Shown here piece by piece: positions 13,806-21,444 of a stretch of DNA of 21,555 nucleotides. The stretch comes from DASQWP01 sp050697555 (lineage in GTDB: Bacteria > Actinomycetota > Thermoleophilia > Gaiellales > Gaiellaceae). The DNA is taken from NCBI GenBank assembly GCA_050697555.1, contig JBOHAD010000041.1:1-21555 (forward strand). Reading direction: 5' to 3'. Position 1 is the first letter of the stretch; every line of letters starts with the position of its first letter. The position numbers and the translations under genes are program-made. Below the pieces are notes generated by a model. That model was not told where the DNA came from. It saw only the letters and a program-made list of their open reading frames with translations, and did not search any database.

Positions 13806-14607
13806 ATGATGGCCTCGGTCCGGGACTTCATGCACCCCGGGCTCATCATCTGTCCGCCCGACACACGCCTCGGAGAGGTTGCGTCGCTTCTGGTCCGCCA
13901 CCGTGTGCATGCGATCGTCGTCGCCGGGGACGACGGCGAGCAGCTTGGCGTTCTCTCGGACACCGACCTCCTCGCCGGCGAGTGGCTCGGAACGAGTCCG
14001 CAGGACCTCGAGACGATGCGGAGCATCACGGCGGGAGAGCTCATGACGAGCCCCCTCGCCACTATTGACGCTGGTGCGTCAGTCAGCGAGGCCGCCGCTC
14101 GCCTGCGGAAGGAGCGGATCGGCCGTCTCGTCGTCATCGAAGACGGGCGCCCCCGGGAGTCATCTCGACGTCCGACCTCGTAGCCAACCTCGCTCACGCC
14201 CCTGTCGAACGCCGAAGGGTCGCGGACGTCATGTCGCGAAGCATCGTCGTCTGCCTCCCGACACGTCCATCGTCGCCGCCGCCCGCGCGATGACCGAGCG
14301 CCGCTCGCGCTCGCTCATCGTCGTCGAGCCAAGGGGGAAACCCGCCGGCGTCGTGACCGGCCTCGACCTCCTCGCCCTCTACGAGGAAGGAGCCCCTGCT
14401 GAGACGGTCGTCGACCTGATGCAGCTGCCGCTCACGATCGAGCCCGACGCAAGCCTGCGCGAGGCTGCCGACCTCATGCTTAGGCACGAGACTCACCGCC
14501 TCGTGGTTGTCGACCCGACCGAGCCGGACAAGATGCCGCTTGGCCTCGTCTCGACCTCGGACATCGTTGGCGAAATGGCCGAGCCGGGGTCGGTCTGGCG
14601 AGATTAG
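13806..14607 (+). pseudogene. Tandem CBS-domain protein broken by two frameshifts
   Basis: CBS domains bind adenosyl ligands and usually regulate a partner. The first frame reads MASVRDFMHPGLIICPPDT, LGVLSDTDLLAG, GELMTSPLATIDAGASVSEAA and IGRLVVIEDGRP. It shifts at the CCCCGGG run near 14151-14157 and continues GVISTSDLVANLAHAP and VADVMSRSIVVCLP. It shifts again at CTCCCG near 14255-14260 and continues DTSIVAAARAM, GVVTGLDLLALYEE, VDLMQLPLTIEPDASL and LGLVSTSDIVGEMAEPG to 14607. Joined, it gives about 268 residues with two CBS pairs. Both breaks fit loss of a single C in a C run, so a sequencing or assembly error is at least as likely as a real mutation. Start is ATG 13806 or 13809. Confidence 0.8.
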
Positions 14608-14803
14608 CGGTCAAATCAGCCAGGAGGGGTGTGCACATCACTCCCCTAGCGTGACCACGTACTTCTCTCAAGTGGCTCCAAAGAACTCGGTTGCCCGGAG
14701 GCCTGGATCCGCATGGGTTCATAATCGTCACGAGCCTGCACCCCTGTTCTGCCCCTTGTATCCACGCTCAGCGGCGTAGGACCGGCCGGAATGCAGCTCG
14801 GGC

Positions 14804-14944
14804 TTGGCGACCGTCGATCCGGAAGATCCCAGCTGGGTCGCTGTGGGGGCTTCCGCCTATCGCATCATCGGCGTCACCGGGCGCGGCCGTAGCACCAAGC
14901 TAGGACGGGAAGTGCAGGAAGTGCAGGATGGCCAGCTCGGGTAG
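14804..14944 (+). CDS. Possible 46-aa small protein (weak)
   Basis: A TTG-started frame reads ATVDPEDPSWVAVGASAYRI, then IGVTGRGRSTKLGREVQEV, ending QLG. Sequence character and codon choice look coding (GC-rich third positions), but there is no clear ribosome-binding site and the TTG start is arbitrary. No homologue is recognised. It may be a fragment of a lost gene. Confidence 0.22.
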   Translation: MATVDPEDPSWVAVGASAYRIIGVTGRGRSTKLGREVQEVQDGQLG

Positions 14945-15081
14945 GGCCGGGAGCATCTGGCAGGTGATGCACCCCACGTACGGCCTCACCGGGCGCCGCA
15001 GCAGGGCGACTGTAGAGAAGGGTCAGAAAGCGGCGATAGCGTCTCCCCGCCGGGCTGCCGAATCTGAGGTAGGAGGCGTCT

Positions 15082-15159
15082 GTGCCGGCGCGCGACCTGG
15101 TCACGGTAACGGAGCCGCTGCTCGTGGTGCAGGCACAGGATCCGCGCGGGCCGGGTTGA
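15082..15159 (+). CDS. Possible 25-aa ORF with a good ribosome-binding site
   Basis: AGGAGG at 15071-15076 stands 5 nt before a GTG that opens MPARDLVTVTEPLLVV and ends QDPRGPG. A neighbouring frame directly downstream reads LSAARLRIEKELQDAAVGRL, a helix-like stretch, so the short ORF may be the start of a frameshifted longer gene. Only the ribosome-binding site supports it. Confidence 0.25.
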   Translation: MPARDLVTVTEPLLVVQAQDPRGPG

Positions 15160-15366
15160 GCGCCGCTCGCCTTCGGATCGAGAAGGAGCTCCAGGACGCG
15201 GCGGTCGGCCGACTCAAGATCCTTCGGGATACGCTCTGCAGCGAGCAGCTTCACGGAGGAGTGGCCGGGCGGGCCTGACTTTCAGAAGCAACACCGTACC
15301 GGCCTGACTGACGGATTCCGGGTTCGGCTTCGCCGGAAGCTGCATCACGAGCGGGCTCCCGAGGCG

Positions 15367-15702
15367 GTGGCACCGCCCTTGGTAACCGTGAGAGGATCGC
15401 GCGCGGATCCCTCGGTGAGCGACGACGCAGTGTTCCTTGTGTTGGGCGAGCGGCGGCTACGACTGACGATGATCGAAACGAACGAGATCTACGGTCGTTC
15501 CGTCACCTCAAGTCTCCGGGCGCGCACGCTGCACTCGGAAATAGGGCGAGCTCGGCGGTCTGAGCCGGGACAACGAGAGGTCAACGTCACCGAGCAAATG
15601 CGGCAGGAGCTGCTTCTCATCCTCGACGCCATCGAGACCGACGATCTGATGACACCAGGGTTGCGTGAGCTCCGGGAAGCCGCCCGCACGCCGCTCACCT
15701 AG
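15367..15702 (+). CDS. Hypothetical protein (111 aa)
   Basis: I do not recognise a family. The frame reads AVFLVLGERRLRLTMIETNEIYGR, a strand-rich start, followed by a linker and a helical C-terminus (EQMRQELLLILDAIETDDL). Coding character is good and no signal peptide or membrane helix is seen. Starts available are GTG 15367 or GTG 15415, which would remove 16 residues of unconserved-looking sequence; neither has a strong ribosome-binding site. The next gene follows 6 nt later on the same strand, so the two may be co-expressed. Confidence 0.55.
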   Translation: MAPPLVTVRGSRADPSVSDDAVFLVLGERRLRLTMIETNEIYGRSVTSSLRARTLHSEIGRARRSEPGQREVNVTEQMRQELLLILDAIETDDLMTPGLRELREAARTPLT

Positions 15703-15708
15703 CTGCGA

Positions 15709-16248
15709 TTGGCGCTCGGACCGGCTCGTAGAGCGCCCGGGATGGAGAGGCTGGCGATGGCAGCGAGGGAGGAGCTCGCCCGTGAGGCGGCGAGCCGGGT
15801 CCATGATCTCGTGACGGGTTCCTTTCTTGCGGTATTTGCGAGAAGACGTTCAGTGATCCCCTGGCACTGGCCACGACTGATCCCTAGTCTCGATGGCGGG
15901 AGGGTGCAGTTGTTGGATCAAAGGGTTGTTTCCTTCGTGGTCGGTGCCGCTGCTGGCGGCAGCGTCGCCGTGTTGATCGCCCGGGCAAAGACAGAGCGAG
16001 CGTTCCGAGCGCAAGAGAGGCTTCTCACCGAGAAGGAGGAACTTCTCACCGAAGTAGAGCGACTCAGACATGAGGCCGCTGAGCTACGCGCTCAGGCCGA
16101 GCAGGAGCGCGAAGCCAAGGAGCGGCTCACGGCCGAGCTCTCCGAGGCGCGCGCTCGCATCGATGAGTTCGGCCGACTTGAAGCTGACCTTCGACAGCGG
16201 CTCGGTCGCGTCAGCGGTCTGCAGCCCGATCGACCACTGGATTACTAA
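15709..16248 (+). CDS. Membrane-anchored coiled-coil protein (hypothetical)
   Basis: Residues 72-93 (VVSFVVGAAAGGSVAVLIARA) form a Gly-rich membrane helix. They are followed by about 65 residues of charged coiled coil (RAQERLLTEKEELLTEVERL, then AELRAQAEQEREAKERLTAE) and a short tail ending DRPLDY. The first 70 residues are less convincing, so the true start may lie further in, perhaps at the GTG just before QLLDQRVV. The layout resembles small YtxH-like or cell-envelope anchoring proteins. Function unknown. Confidence 0.58.
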   Translation: MALGPARRAPGMERLAMAAREELAREAASRVHDLVTGSFLAVFARRRSVIPWHWPRLIPSLDGGRVQLLDQRVVSFVVGAAAGGSVAVLIARAKTERAFRAQERLLTEKEELLTEVERLRHEAAELRAQAEQEREAKERLTAELSEARARIDEFGRLEADLRQRLGRVSGLQPDRPLDY

Positions 16249-16591
16249 GAGGCGGTCGCGCCGAGGCCGTCGAATCCCGGGGGCAAGGCCAGTTCCCTGC
16301 GCTCCATGCCTCGACCACCTCTCCGACGCACGCCCAACCATGACCGCAAACTCTCGTGGCGGCTGTCCGACCCGTCAACCGTCGACGAGACCGTCAGCAC
16401 CCAGGCGAACGAGGACTCTTTCACAGGCGCCTGACCCCCCGCCGGATTCCGCAGCGAGGGAAGTCGCTGCGCGGGTAGTCGGCTTCAACACTCCTGCCGA
16501 GGGTCCGGCGCACGTTGACTCACCTGCGCTGAGCCCGTGGCTCAGCCTGAGCGAGACGCGCGACTGCCCCGCTCCCGGCGGACAGCACTGT
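16249..16591. other. Gene-free stretch
   Basis: Between the coiled-coil protein and the convergent lipocalin-like gene I see no frame with a ribosome-binding site and protein-like sequence on either strand, and no clear terminator hairpin with a T run. Confidence 0.5.
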
Positions 16592-17017
16592 TCAAACACG
16601 CTCCCAGACGAGACGCGCGATTTGCTGGATCCCATCAAACAGTGTGGGACGCGTACTCAATGTCAGTCGATTCGCTCTCACCTCGACTAGACGTTCCTGG
16701 TCAACGCCGACCCAGTTGGGAAACAGGCTGAGTTCGCCGTGGTGAATTACCGCCTCTCCGCTGAAGTCATACGTCCCGCAATAGGAGACGTACGTTTCAG
16801 CGGCGTGCACTTTCTCTTCGGGCGTCCCCCGCAGCAGATCTCCGGCCCTGAACCTCCTGCGGTTAGGACGCATGATCGCCACGAACATGTATCCGTCCTC
16901 GCCATAGATGATGTATCCCAAGGGATCCGTGCCGACCGGGTAGCTGATCCGACCATCGGCGGTTCTGTTTTCCCACGAGATCAGTCTCCACGTCCCCACA
17001 AGCGGATCAGCGGTCAT
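16592..17017 (-). CDS. Lipocalin-like domain protein
   Basis: The 141-residue protein matches the Lipocalin_5 type seen in soil Actinobacteria and Proteobacteria: LVGTWRLISWENRTADGRIS at the start, DPLGYIIYGEDGYMFVAIMRPNR, then YVSYCGTYDFSGEAVIHH, LSLFPNWVG and the end RLTLSTRP...ARLVWERV. Such single-domain beta barrels bind small hydrophobic ligands; no enzymatic role is established. There is no signal peptide, so it is cytoplasmic. ATG at 17015-17017 follows GGAGGA with 7-nt spacing; the longer frame to 17086 is not needed. It is a lone gene, convergent with the coiled-coil gene. Confidence 0.9.
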   Translation of the reverse strand: MTADPLVGTWRLISWENRTADGRISYPVGTDPLGYIIYGEDGYMFVAIMRPNRRRFRAGDLLRGTPEEKVHAAETYVSYCGTYDFSGEAVIHHGELSLFPNWVGVDQERLVEVRANRLTLSTRPTLFDGIQQIARLVWERV

Positions 17018-17248
17018 CGTCTGTTCCTCCCTAAAACGCAGTGTCGTCCCAGAATGCGCGAGACTGTCACCTCGCGCGGCGGGCACTCAAGGCGCGCCCC
17101 AGCCCAGGGACCGCCTCGAGGGCGCTCGCCTGATCGCGATGGCCGCATCGCGCGACGAAGAGCGAGAGGCTCGTGTCCTTCCTTGCTCGTCACATCCGGC
17201 CCGACACCGCTACGGTGTTCAGGTGCAAAGCGCGGAAAGGAGGCCAGC

Positions 17249-17413
17249 GTGTGCTGGTCAAAGCACGAGCGCGAGCAGTGGGAGCGCGACCGCATCGAGC
17301 GCGAGCGCGAAGCGGAGCGGCTCGACTGGATTTCCTCGACCCGGCCCAAGGCCGACGAGCCTGAGCCGGAGCTCGAAACCGAAGAGCGCGAGGGCGAGCT
17401 CGTCCGCAGCTAG
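17249..17413 (+). CDS. Small highly charged protein (54 aa)
   Basis: AAAGGAGG at 17236-17243 stands 5 nt before a GTG, an almost ideal ribosome-binding site. The protein begins MCWSKHEREQWERDR, continues with an Arg/Glu helix and ends in an acidic tail (EPELETEEREGELV). It is probably one long charged helix with a disordered C-terminus. No family is recognised. The frame is open far upstream, but only as antisense of the lipocalin-like gene. Confidence 0.6.
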   Translation: MCWSKHEREQWERDRIEREREAERLDWISSTRPKADEPEPELETEEREGELVRS

Positions 17414-17605
17414 CTCAGCCGACCCATAACGCGCGGACGGCCGCCCGATCCGTCCCACGCCTCGCCACGATCGTCTTCGGACGTGCGCGAACCGGGCTTA
17501 TCTGCGCCCGAGCGGGTGACCGATCCGCTCGACCCCAGCGCCGCACGCCGATGTCGTCGTAGAGGGCTCGATTCTCTTTCTCGAGCGAGGCCGACCTAAG
17601 ATGGT

Positions 17606-18484
17606 GTGGGTTCGCCAGTGGTCGTCGAGCGCGCAGAGGCCGGGGTAGGGCAAAGATCGAGGGTCCTACGCCTTCGTCGGTTGCGGCTGGGCCGGCGGCT
17701 CGCGCCGGTTCTGCTCGGCCCGCTCTATCGGATCTACACCGCGCGTTTGCGCCGGGAGGTGCGGCGTGCTTCTCCTCCGAACCATGTCGCGGTCATCCTC
17801 GACGGAAACCGGCGCTGGGCGAGCCTTGCCGGCTTGGCCGAACCCGGTGCCGGCCATCGGCGCGGGGCAGACAAGATCGACGAGCTGCTGTGCTGGTGCG
17901 CCGATCTTGGCATCGGCGAGGTGACCGTGTGGGCGCTCTCCAACGAAAACCTCGCCCGCTCGCCCGCCGAGCTCTCCGCTCTGCATGAGATCCTCGCGGA
18001 CAAGCTCGCCGCGCTCTCGGAGCGGGCGCACGGGCACGCGCCGCGGATGCGAATCCGCGTCTTCGGCCGGTTCGGAGCGCTCCCAGAGAGGCTCAGCGAG
18101 ACAATCGAGAAGGTCGAGGCGGAGACGGCTGACCACGAGGGGGTCACGCTCAACGTCGCGCTCGGCTACAGCGGCCGCGACGAGCTCGTTGATGCAACGC
18201 GGGCGCTGATCCGCTCGCTCGCCACGCGGCGGATCCCTGCGGAGGAGATGGTCGACCAGGTCACGTCCGAGGCGCTTGCCAGCCACCTCTACACGGCGGC
18301 GCACTCCGATCCCGACCTGATCATTCGCACGAGCGGTGAGATGCGCCTGAGCGGCTTCCTTCCCTGGCAGAGCACGCACAGCGAGTTCTACTTCACGGAC
18401 GTCTACTGGCCCGCGTTTCGCGAGCTCGACTTCCTGCGCGCGGTGCGCACCTTCCAGCAGCGGGAGCGGCGCTTCGGACGGTGA
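17606..18484 (+). CDS. uppS: Undecaprenyl diphosphate synthase family cis-prenyltransferase
   Basis: These enzymes add isopentenyl diphosphate units in cis configuration to an allylic diphosphate, giving the lipid carrier for peptidoglycan and glycan synthesis or shorter Z-prenyl products. Conserved parts are all present: HVAVILDGNRRWA (catalytic D66), GHRRGADKI, WALSNENL, LNVALGYSGRDELV, and DPDLIIRTSGEMRLSGFLPWQ (R241, R247) followed by SEFYFTDVYWPAF (E260). Length (292) fits with an N-terminal basic extension of about 55 residues. The start is uncertain: GTG 17606 has only a weak ribosome-binding site. Chain length of the product cannot be told by eye; mycobacterial relatives include a short-chain Z-farnesyl diphosphate synthase. 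Confidence 0.92.
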   Translation: MGSPVVVERAEAGVGQRSRVLRLRRLRLGRRLAPVLLGPLYRIYTARLRREVRRASPPNHVAVILDGNRRWASLAGLAEPGAGHRRGADKIDELLCWCADLGIGEVTVWALSNENLARSPAELSALHEILADKLAALSERAHGHAPRMRIRVFGRFGALPERLSETIEKVEAETADHEGVTLNVALGYSGRDELVDATRALIRSLATRRIPAEEMVDQVTSEALASHLYTAAHSDPDLIIRTSGEMRLSGFLPWQSTHSEFYFTDVYWPAFRELDFLRAVRTFQQRERRFGR

Positions 18485-18705
18485 GCTGGCCTGCCGTCCA
18501 TGATCCGGCCGGCTCGCCCGAGAGCGACACCCGCCTGCCAGGAGGGGCGGAAGCAGCAGACCCTCAGCGTGGGAGACGGTGCAACGGGCGCGGCGGCAGG
18601 GGCGCCCATCTGGTGGCTGAGCCTCCCCGCTCGCCCGCTCTCAGCGTGCATCGCAGGCGGCCACGCGCGCCCGACCTGAAGCGCGGCAGGACGCACGCGG
18701 AGCGG

Positions 18706-19539
18706 ATGGCGAGCCGTGATGGCCACTTTCCGCCCGAGAGCGTGATCCGCCGGGTGGGGAACTCCCCGCTCGTCCCCCTCCTCGGCGGCGGTCCCGCCGT
18801 CCTCCTGCAGGTCGCCCACCCGCTTGTCGGCCTCGGCGTCGTGCGCCACTCCGACTACAGGAGCGACCTCTGGCGCAGACTCCTTCGCACCCTGCGGGCG
18901 CTCTACCTGATCGTCTACGGCAGCAAGGAGGAGGCGGAAGACGCAGGTGCCGCTGTCCGGACGGTGCACGCCCACGTGCAGGGCAGGACGAGCGAGCGCT
19001 TGGGGCGCTTCCCGGCCGGAACACCCTACTCGGCTTCCGATCCCGCCCTCATGCTCTGGGTGCACGCGACGCTCGTCGAGACCTCGCTGGCCGCGTACGG
19101 CCGCTTCGTCGGATCGCTCGCCCCGGACGAGGAGGAGCGCTACTACCGCGAGATGGCGATCGTCGGGCGCCTCTTCGGGACGCCCCCTGCCGTCATCCCC
19201 GCGCGCCTCACCGACTTCCGGGAATACCTGCGCGCCCAGCTCTCGGGGCCAGACCTCTGCGTCACCGGCCCCGCCCGGGAGGTCGCCGCCGTCATCCTCG
19301 AGGCGAGGCTGCCCCCACCCCTTCGCCTCATCGGCCCGGCGCACAGGCTCTCAACGGCCGCCCTCCTGCCCGCACGGCTCCGCGAGGGGTATGGGCTCGG
19401 CTGGAGCCGGGCTCACGCAGGCGCCCTTGCGGTCGCCGCCGGCTCGCTGCGCCTGGCCGGCACACCCCTCTTCCTGGTGGCGGCGCGCACCTCGCCAACC
19501 GCGACCGATTATTCGGCGTCCGTGACCGCGGATGGATAG
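18706..19539 (+). CDS. Oxygenase MpaB family protein (DUF2236)
   Basis: The 277 residues match DUF2236/MpaB: FPPESVIRRVGNSPLVPLLG, AVLLQVAHPLVGLGVVRHSD (H38), WRRLLRTLRALYLIVYGS, VRTVHAHVQG and LWVHATLVETSLAAYGRFV (H120), then YYREMAIVGRLFGTPP. Family members include the fungal MpaB oxygenase and latex-clearing proteins, which bind haem through conserved His; most bacterial ones are uncharacterised. I chose ATG 18706, preceded by GGAG, because the extra 75 residues available from a GTG at 18481 are low-complexity and unlike the family. It follows uppS on the same strand, so a link with prenyl-chain metabolism is possible but unproven. Confidence 0.86.
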   Translation: MASRDGHFPPESVIRRVGNSPLVPLLGGGPAVLLQVAHPLVGLGVVRHSDYRSDLWRRLLRTLRALYLIVYGSKEEAEDAGAAVRTVHAHVQGRTSERLGRFPAGTPYSASDPALMLWVHATLVETSLAAYGRFVGSLAPDEEERYYREMAIVGRLFGTPPAVIPARLTDFREYLRAQLSGPDLCVTGPAREVAAVILEARLPPPLRLIGPAHRLSTAALLPARLREGYGLGWSRAHAGALAVAAGSLRLAGTPLFLVAARTSPTATDYSASVTADG

Positions 19540-19585
19540 TGTCTCCAGGTGGCGCCGGCGAGCGTGAGAGGCGGCCGCGAGGCCT

Positions 19586-20650
19586 ATGCCGATTCCCACT
19601 GAGCCGATCGGAAGCATTCCGAGGCCCCGGGAGCTCATCGAAGGGATTGAGGCGTTCGCTTCTGGGCGCATCCCCGGACGGGAGCTCGATGCGCTCTACG
19701 ACGAGGCCGTGCGTGACACGATCGAACGCTTCGAGGCGACGGGATCGCCCGTCATTACGGACGGGGAACAACGTAAGCCGAGCTTCGTCACCTACCCCCT
19801 CGAGGGTCTCGAGGCGCTCGCGCCCGACGGCGTCACGATTCCCTTCGAGGACGGCCACGAACGGCAGCTCCCGCGGCTGACCTCCGGCCCCTTTCGCTAC
19901 CAGACGCACGCCCACACCTACCTCGAGGAGGCGGGCAAGTACGCGCGCAGGCCGCTGAAGCAGGCGGTCATCTCAGCTTCGGCCTTGAGCCTTCTCTACC
20001 CGCCGGACGGGATCGCGGGCTACCCGCGGGAGGCGTTCCTCGACGACCTCGTGCGCGAGGCGGACGCCGACATCCGCGGCTGCCTCGAGATGGGCGCGGA
20101 CAGCGTGCAGATCGACTTCACCGAGGCGCGCCTCTCGGTCAAGCTCGATCCGAGCAAGCGGCTCCTGCACGACTTCATCGAGCTCAACAACCGGGTGCTG
20201 GAGCGCTTCTCGCCCAGCGAGAGGGAACGGATCGGCGTCCACACCTGCCCTGGTGGCGACCAGGACTCGACCCACAGCGCCGACGTGGACTACGGCGAGC
20301 TCCTCCCGGAACTGTTCACGCTCAGAGCGCGGAACTTCTACATCCAGCTTGCGAGCGAGAAGGAGCGCGCCAGCGTGCTCGGGATCATCAAGGAGCATGC
20401 GCGGAGCGATCAGCGCATCTTCGTCGGCGTGATCGATCCGCTCGATCCGCGCGTGGAAACAGTGGACGAAGTGAAGGAGCGGGTTCTCGAAGCGGCCGAC
20501 CACATCCCGCTCGCGCAACTCGGCACGACCGACGACTGCGGATTCGCCCCCTTCGGAGACGACACCTCGACCCCCCGCGAGACAGCCTTCGAGAAGATCC
20601 GCGCCCGCGTGGTCGGCACCGACCTCGCAGCCCGCGAGCTCGGAGCCTGA
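19586..20650 (+). CDS. MetE-like cobalamin-independent methionine synthase family protein
   Basis: About 354 residues, the size of the C-terminal catalytic half of MetE alone. The zinc-site residues are present: H219 and C221 in GVHTCPGGD, E258 in IQLASE and C318 in TTDDCGFAPF. The start PTEPIGSIPRP and ITDGEQRKPSF are typical of single-domain members that use methyl donors other than polyglutamyl folate, or act on unusual substrates. The N-terminal half of full MetE is absent, so it should not be called a complete methionine synthase without test. ATG 19586 has GAGG 3 nt before it. It lies 46 nt after the DUF2236 gene. Its last codons lie in a 41-bp tandem duplication. Confidence 0.88.
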   Translation: MPIPTEPIGSIPRPRELIEGIEAFASGRIPGRELDALYDEAVRDTIERFEATGSPVITDGEQRKPSFVTYPLEGLEALAPDGVTIPFEDGHERQLPRLTSGPFRYQTHAHTYLEEAGKYARRPLKQAVISASALSLLYPPDGIAGYPREAFLDDLVREADADIRGCLEMGADSVQIDFTEARLSVKLDPSKRLLHDFIELNNRVLERFSPSERERIGVHTCPGGDQDSTHSADVDYGELLPELFTLRARNFYIQLASEKERASVLGIIKEHARSDQRIFVGVIDPLDPRVETVDEVKERVLEAADHIPLAQLGTTDDCGFAPFGDDTSTPRETAFEKIRARVVGTDLAARELGA

Positions 20651-20702
20651 TCCTCGGCCCCGACCTCGCAGCCCGCGAGCTCGGAGCCTGATCCTCGGCC
20701 CC
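20621..20702 (+). repeat. 41-bp tandem duplication over the MetE-like stop codon
   Basis: Bases 20621-20661 are repeated exactly at 20662-20702. Each unit starts GACCTCGCAGCCC, encodes the last residues DLAARELGA and includes the TGA stop. The second copy therefore lies untranslated just behind the gene. Because 41 is not a multiple of three and the first copy keeps its stop, the protein is unchanged. Confidence 0.95.
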
Positions 20703-20953
20703 GAAGGAGTCGGCTTCAGCCCACGCGTCGCGCGTGTGGCCGGTCGCAGTGCGCCAGAGCCGATCCTACGTAACTCTGGCCAATCGCCCAGTTGCCCCGC
20801 GCGCAAGACGGTCTTCCATTCCCCCCTCCGCCGTCGCCCCTCCAGCCGCTGCTTGGCGCTCGGCAGGCGGTAGCCAAAGAAGATGGGCCGCCTCGCCGCA
20901 GCGCGCGTGTCAGCTCGCGCGTGTCGCCGGAACGAGCTTGCGGGTTGCGAACG

Positions 20954-21148
20954 CTAGATGCGGGGATCTTCCTGGCTCTGAAAGGGATCGGGCGGGATGT
21001 GCCTCAGCGGCCGCGCGTGACAGGCCATGCCGTTCTGCTCGATCTGTAGGCACATCAGTTCCCGCCCGGTCAGGGGCGCTCCGAGGATCTGCTTGAGCCG
21101 GATGGCGTCCATCCGCTCTTCCATCCCCGCGGCATCGAACGTGCTCAC
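20954..21148 (-). CDS. Small hypothetical protein (64 aa)
   Basis: AGGAG lies 5 nt before the GTG at 21146-21148. The protein begins MSTFDAAGMEERMDAIRLKQ, continues LTGRELMCLQIEQNGMACHA and ends in a Pro-rich tail (HIPPDPFQSQEDPRI). The first half is helical and the two Cys are 10 residues apart. No family is recognised. It stands alone between the MetE-like gene and the aquaporin, transcribed away from the latter. The ribosome-binding site and composition make it likely to be real. Confidence 0.55.
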   Translation of the reverse strand: MSTFDAAGMEERMDAIRLKQILGAPLTGRELMCLQIEQNGMACHARPLRHIPPDPFQSQEDPRI

Positions 21149-21309
21149 TGCCGCTCCTCTCACGCTAGGAACCGTGGGCCCCTCGAACGGTTTCGAGTCG
21201 ATCGATCCACCTGCGTCGCCTCTGTTCTCATCGGCACGGCCGAAGCGGAATCTGAGTCACGATCCTTGCAGGAGCCTCGGACGACTCCCCCCGGCCCGGC
21301 CCGGCCCGG

Positions 21310-21358
21310 CGGAGCGCCCCTTGGGGGCCGTCGCTCCGGTTTTCCCGCAAATAGCGGG
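21310..21358 (+). terminator. Two hairpins, the first followed by T4
   Basis: CGGAGCG (21310-21316) pairs with CGCTCCG (21332-21338), with GCCCC/GGGGC inside, followed by GTTTT. A second hairpin CCCGC-AAATA-GCGGG follows at 21344-21358. Both are upstream of the candidate aquaporin promoter, so they would insulate it from upstream plus-strand transcription. Just before them CGGCCC is repeated in tandem. Confidence 0.42.
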
Positions 21359-21367
21359 TGTTGCGGT

Positions 21368-21397
21368 TTGCTGGGTTCATAACTGGGGGAGTAGAAT
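21368..21397 (+). promoter_or_regulatory. Candidate sigma70-type promoter of the aquaporin gene
   Basis: TTGCTG (21368-21373) and TAGAAT (21392-21397) are 18 bp apart, close to TTGACA/TATAAT consensus and placed about 48 bp before the aquaporin start codon. Confidence 0.45.
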
Positions 21398-21444
21398 CGG
21401 CCCGGAGGAGGCGGTTCACGTGGCCCCGCCGCTGAGGTTCTGCG

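Larger units (their letters stand above)
14608..15366. other. Poorly coding stretch
   Basis: Long frames on both strands lack recognisable products. Two short frames are listed separately because one has a good ribosome-binding site and the other reads protein-like. GGAGGGGTG near 14622 and CACTCCCCT near 14637 could form an imperfect hairpin after the CBS gene. GAAGTGCAG occurs twice in tandem near 14910. The minus frame around 14900-15060 (RYRRFLTLLYSRP, then GCITCQMLPALPEL in another frame) may be a decayed gene; I cannot name it. Confidence 0.4.

Noticed and set aside
18481..18705. N-terminal extension of the DUF2236 protein from a GTG overlapping the uppS end
   Set aside because: The extra 75 residues are Arg/Gly/Pro-rich and lie before the family's conserved FPPESVIRRV start; the ATG at 18706 has its own GGAG.
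21290..21312. CGGCCC tandem units as a repeat array or CRISPR-like element
   Set aside because: Only about three 5-bp units with no spacers; ordinary GC-rich slippage. No CRISPR array is visible anywhere in the window.
14714..21381. TGGGTTCATAA near 14714 and near 21372
   Set aside because: An 11-bp match with no similarity on either side; many such pairs are expected by chance.
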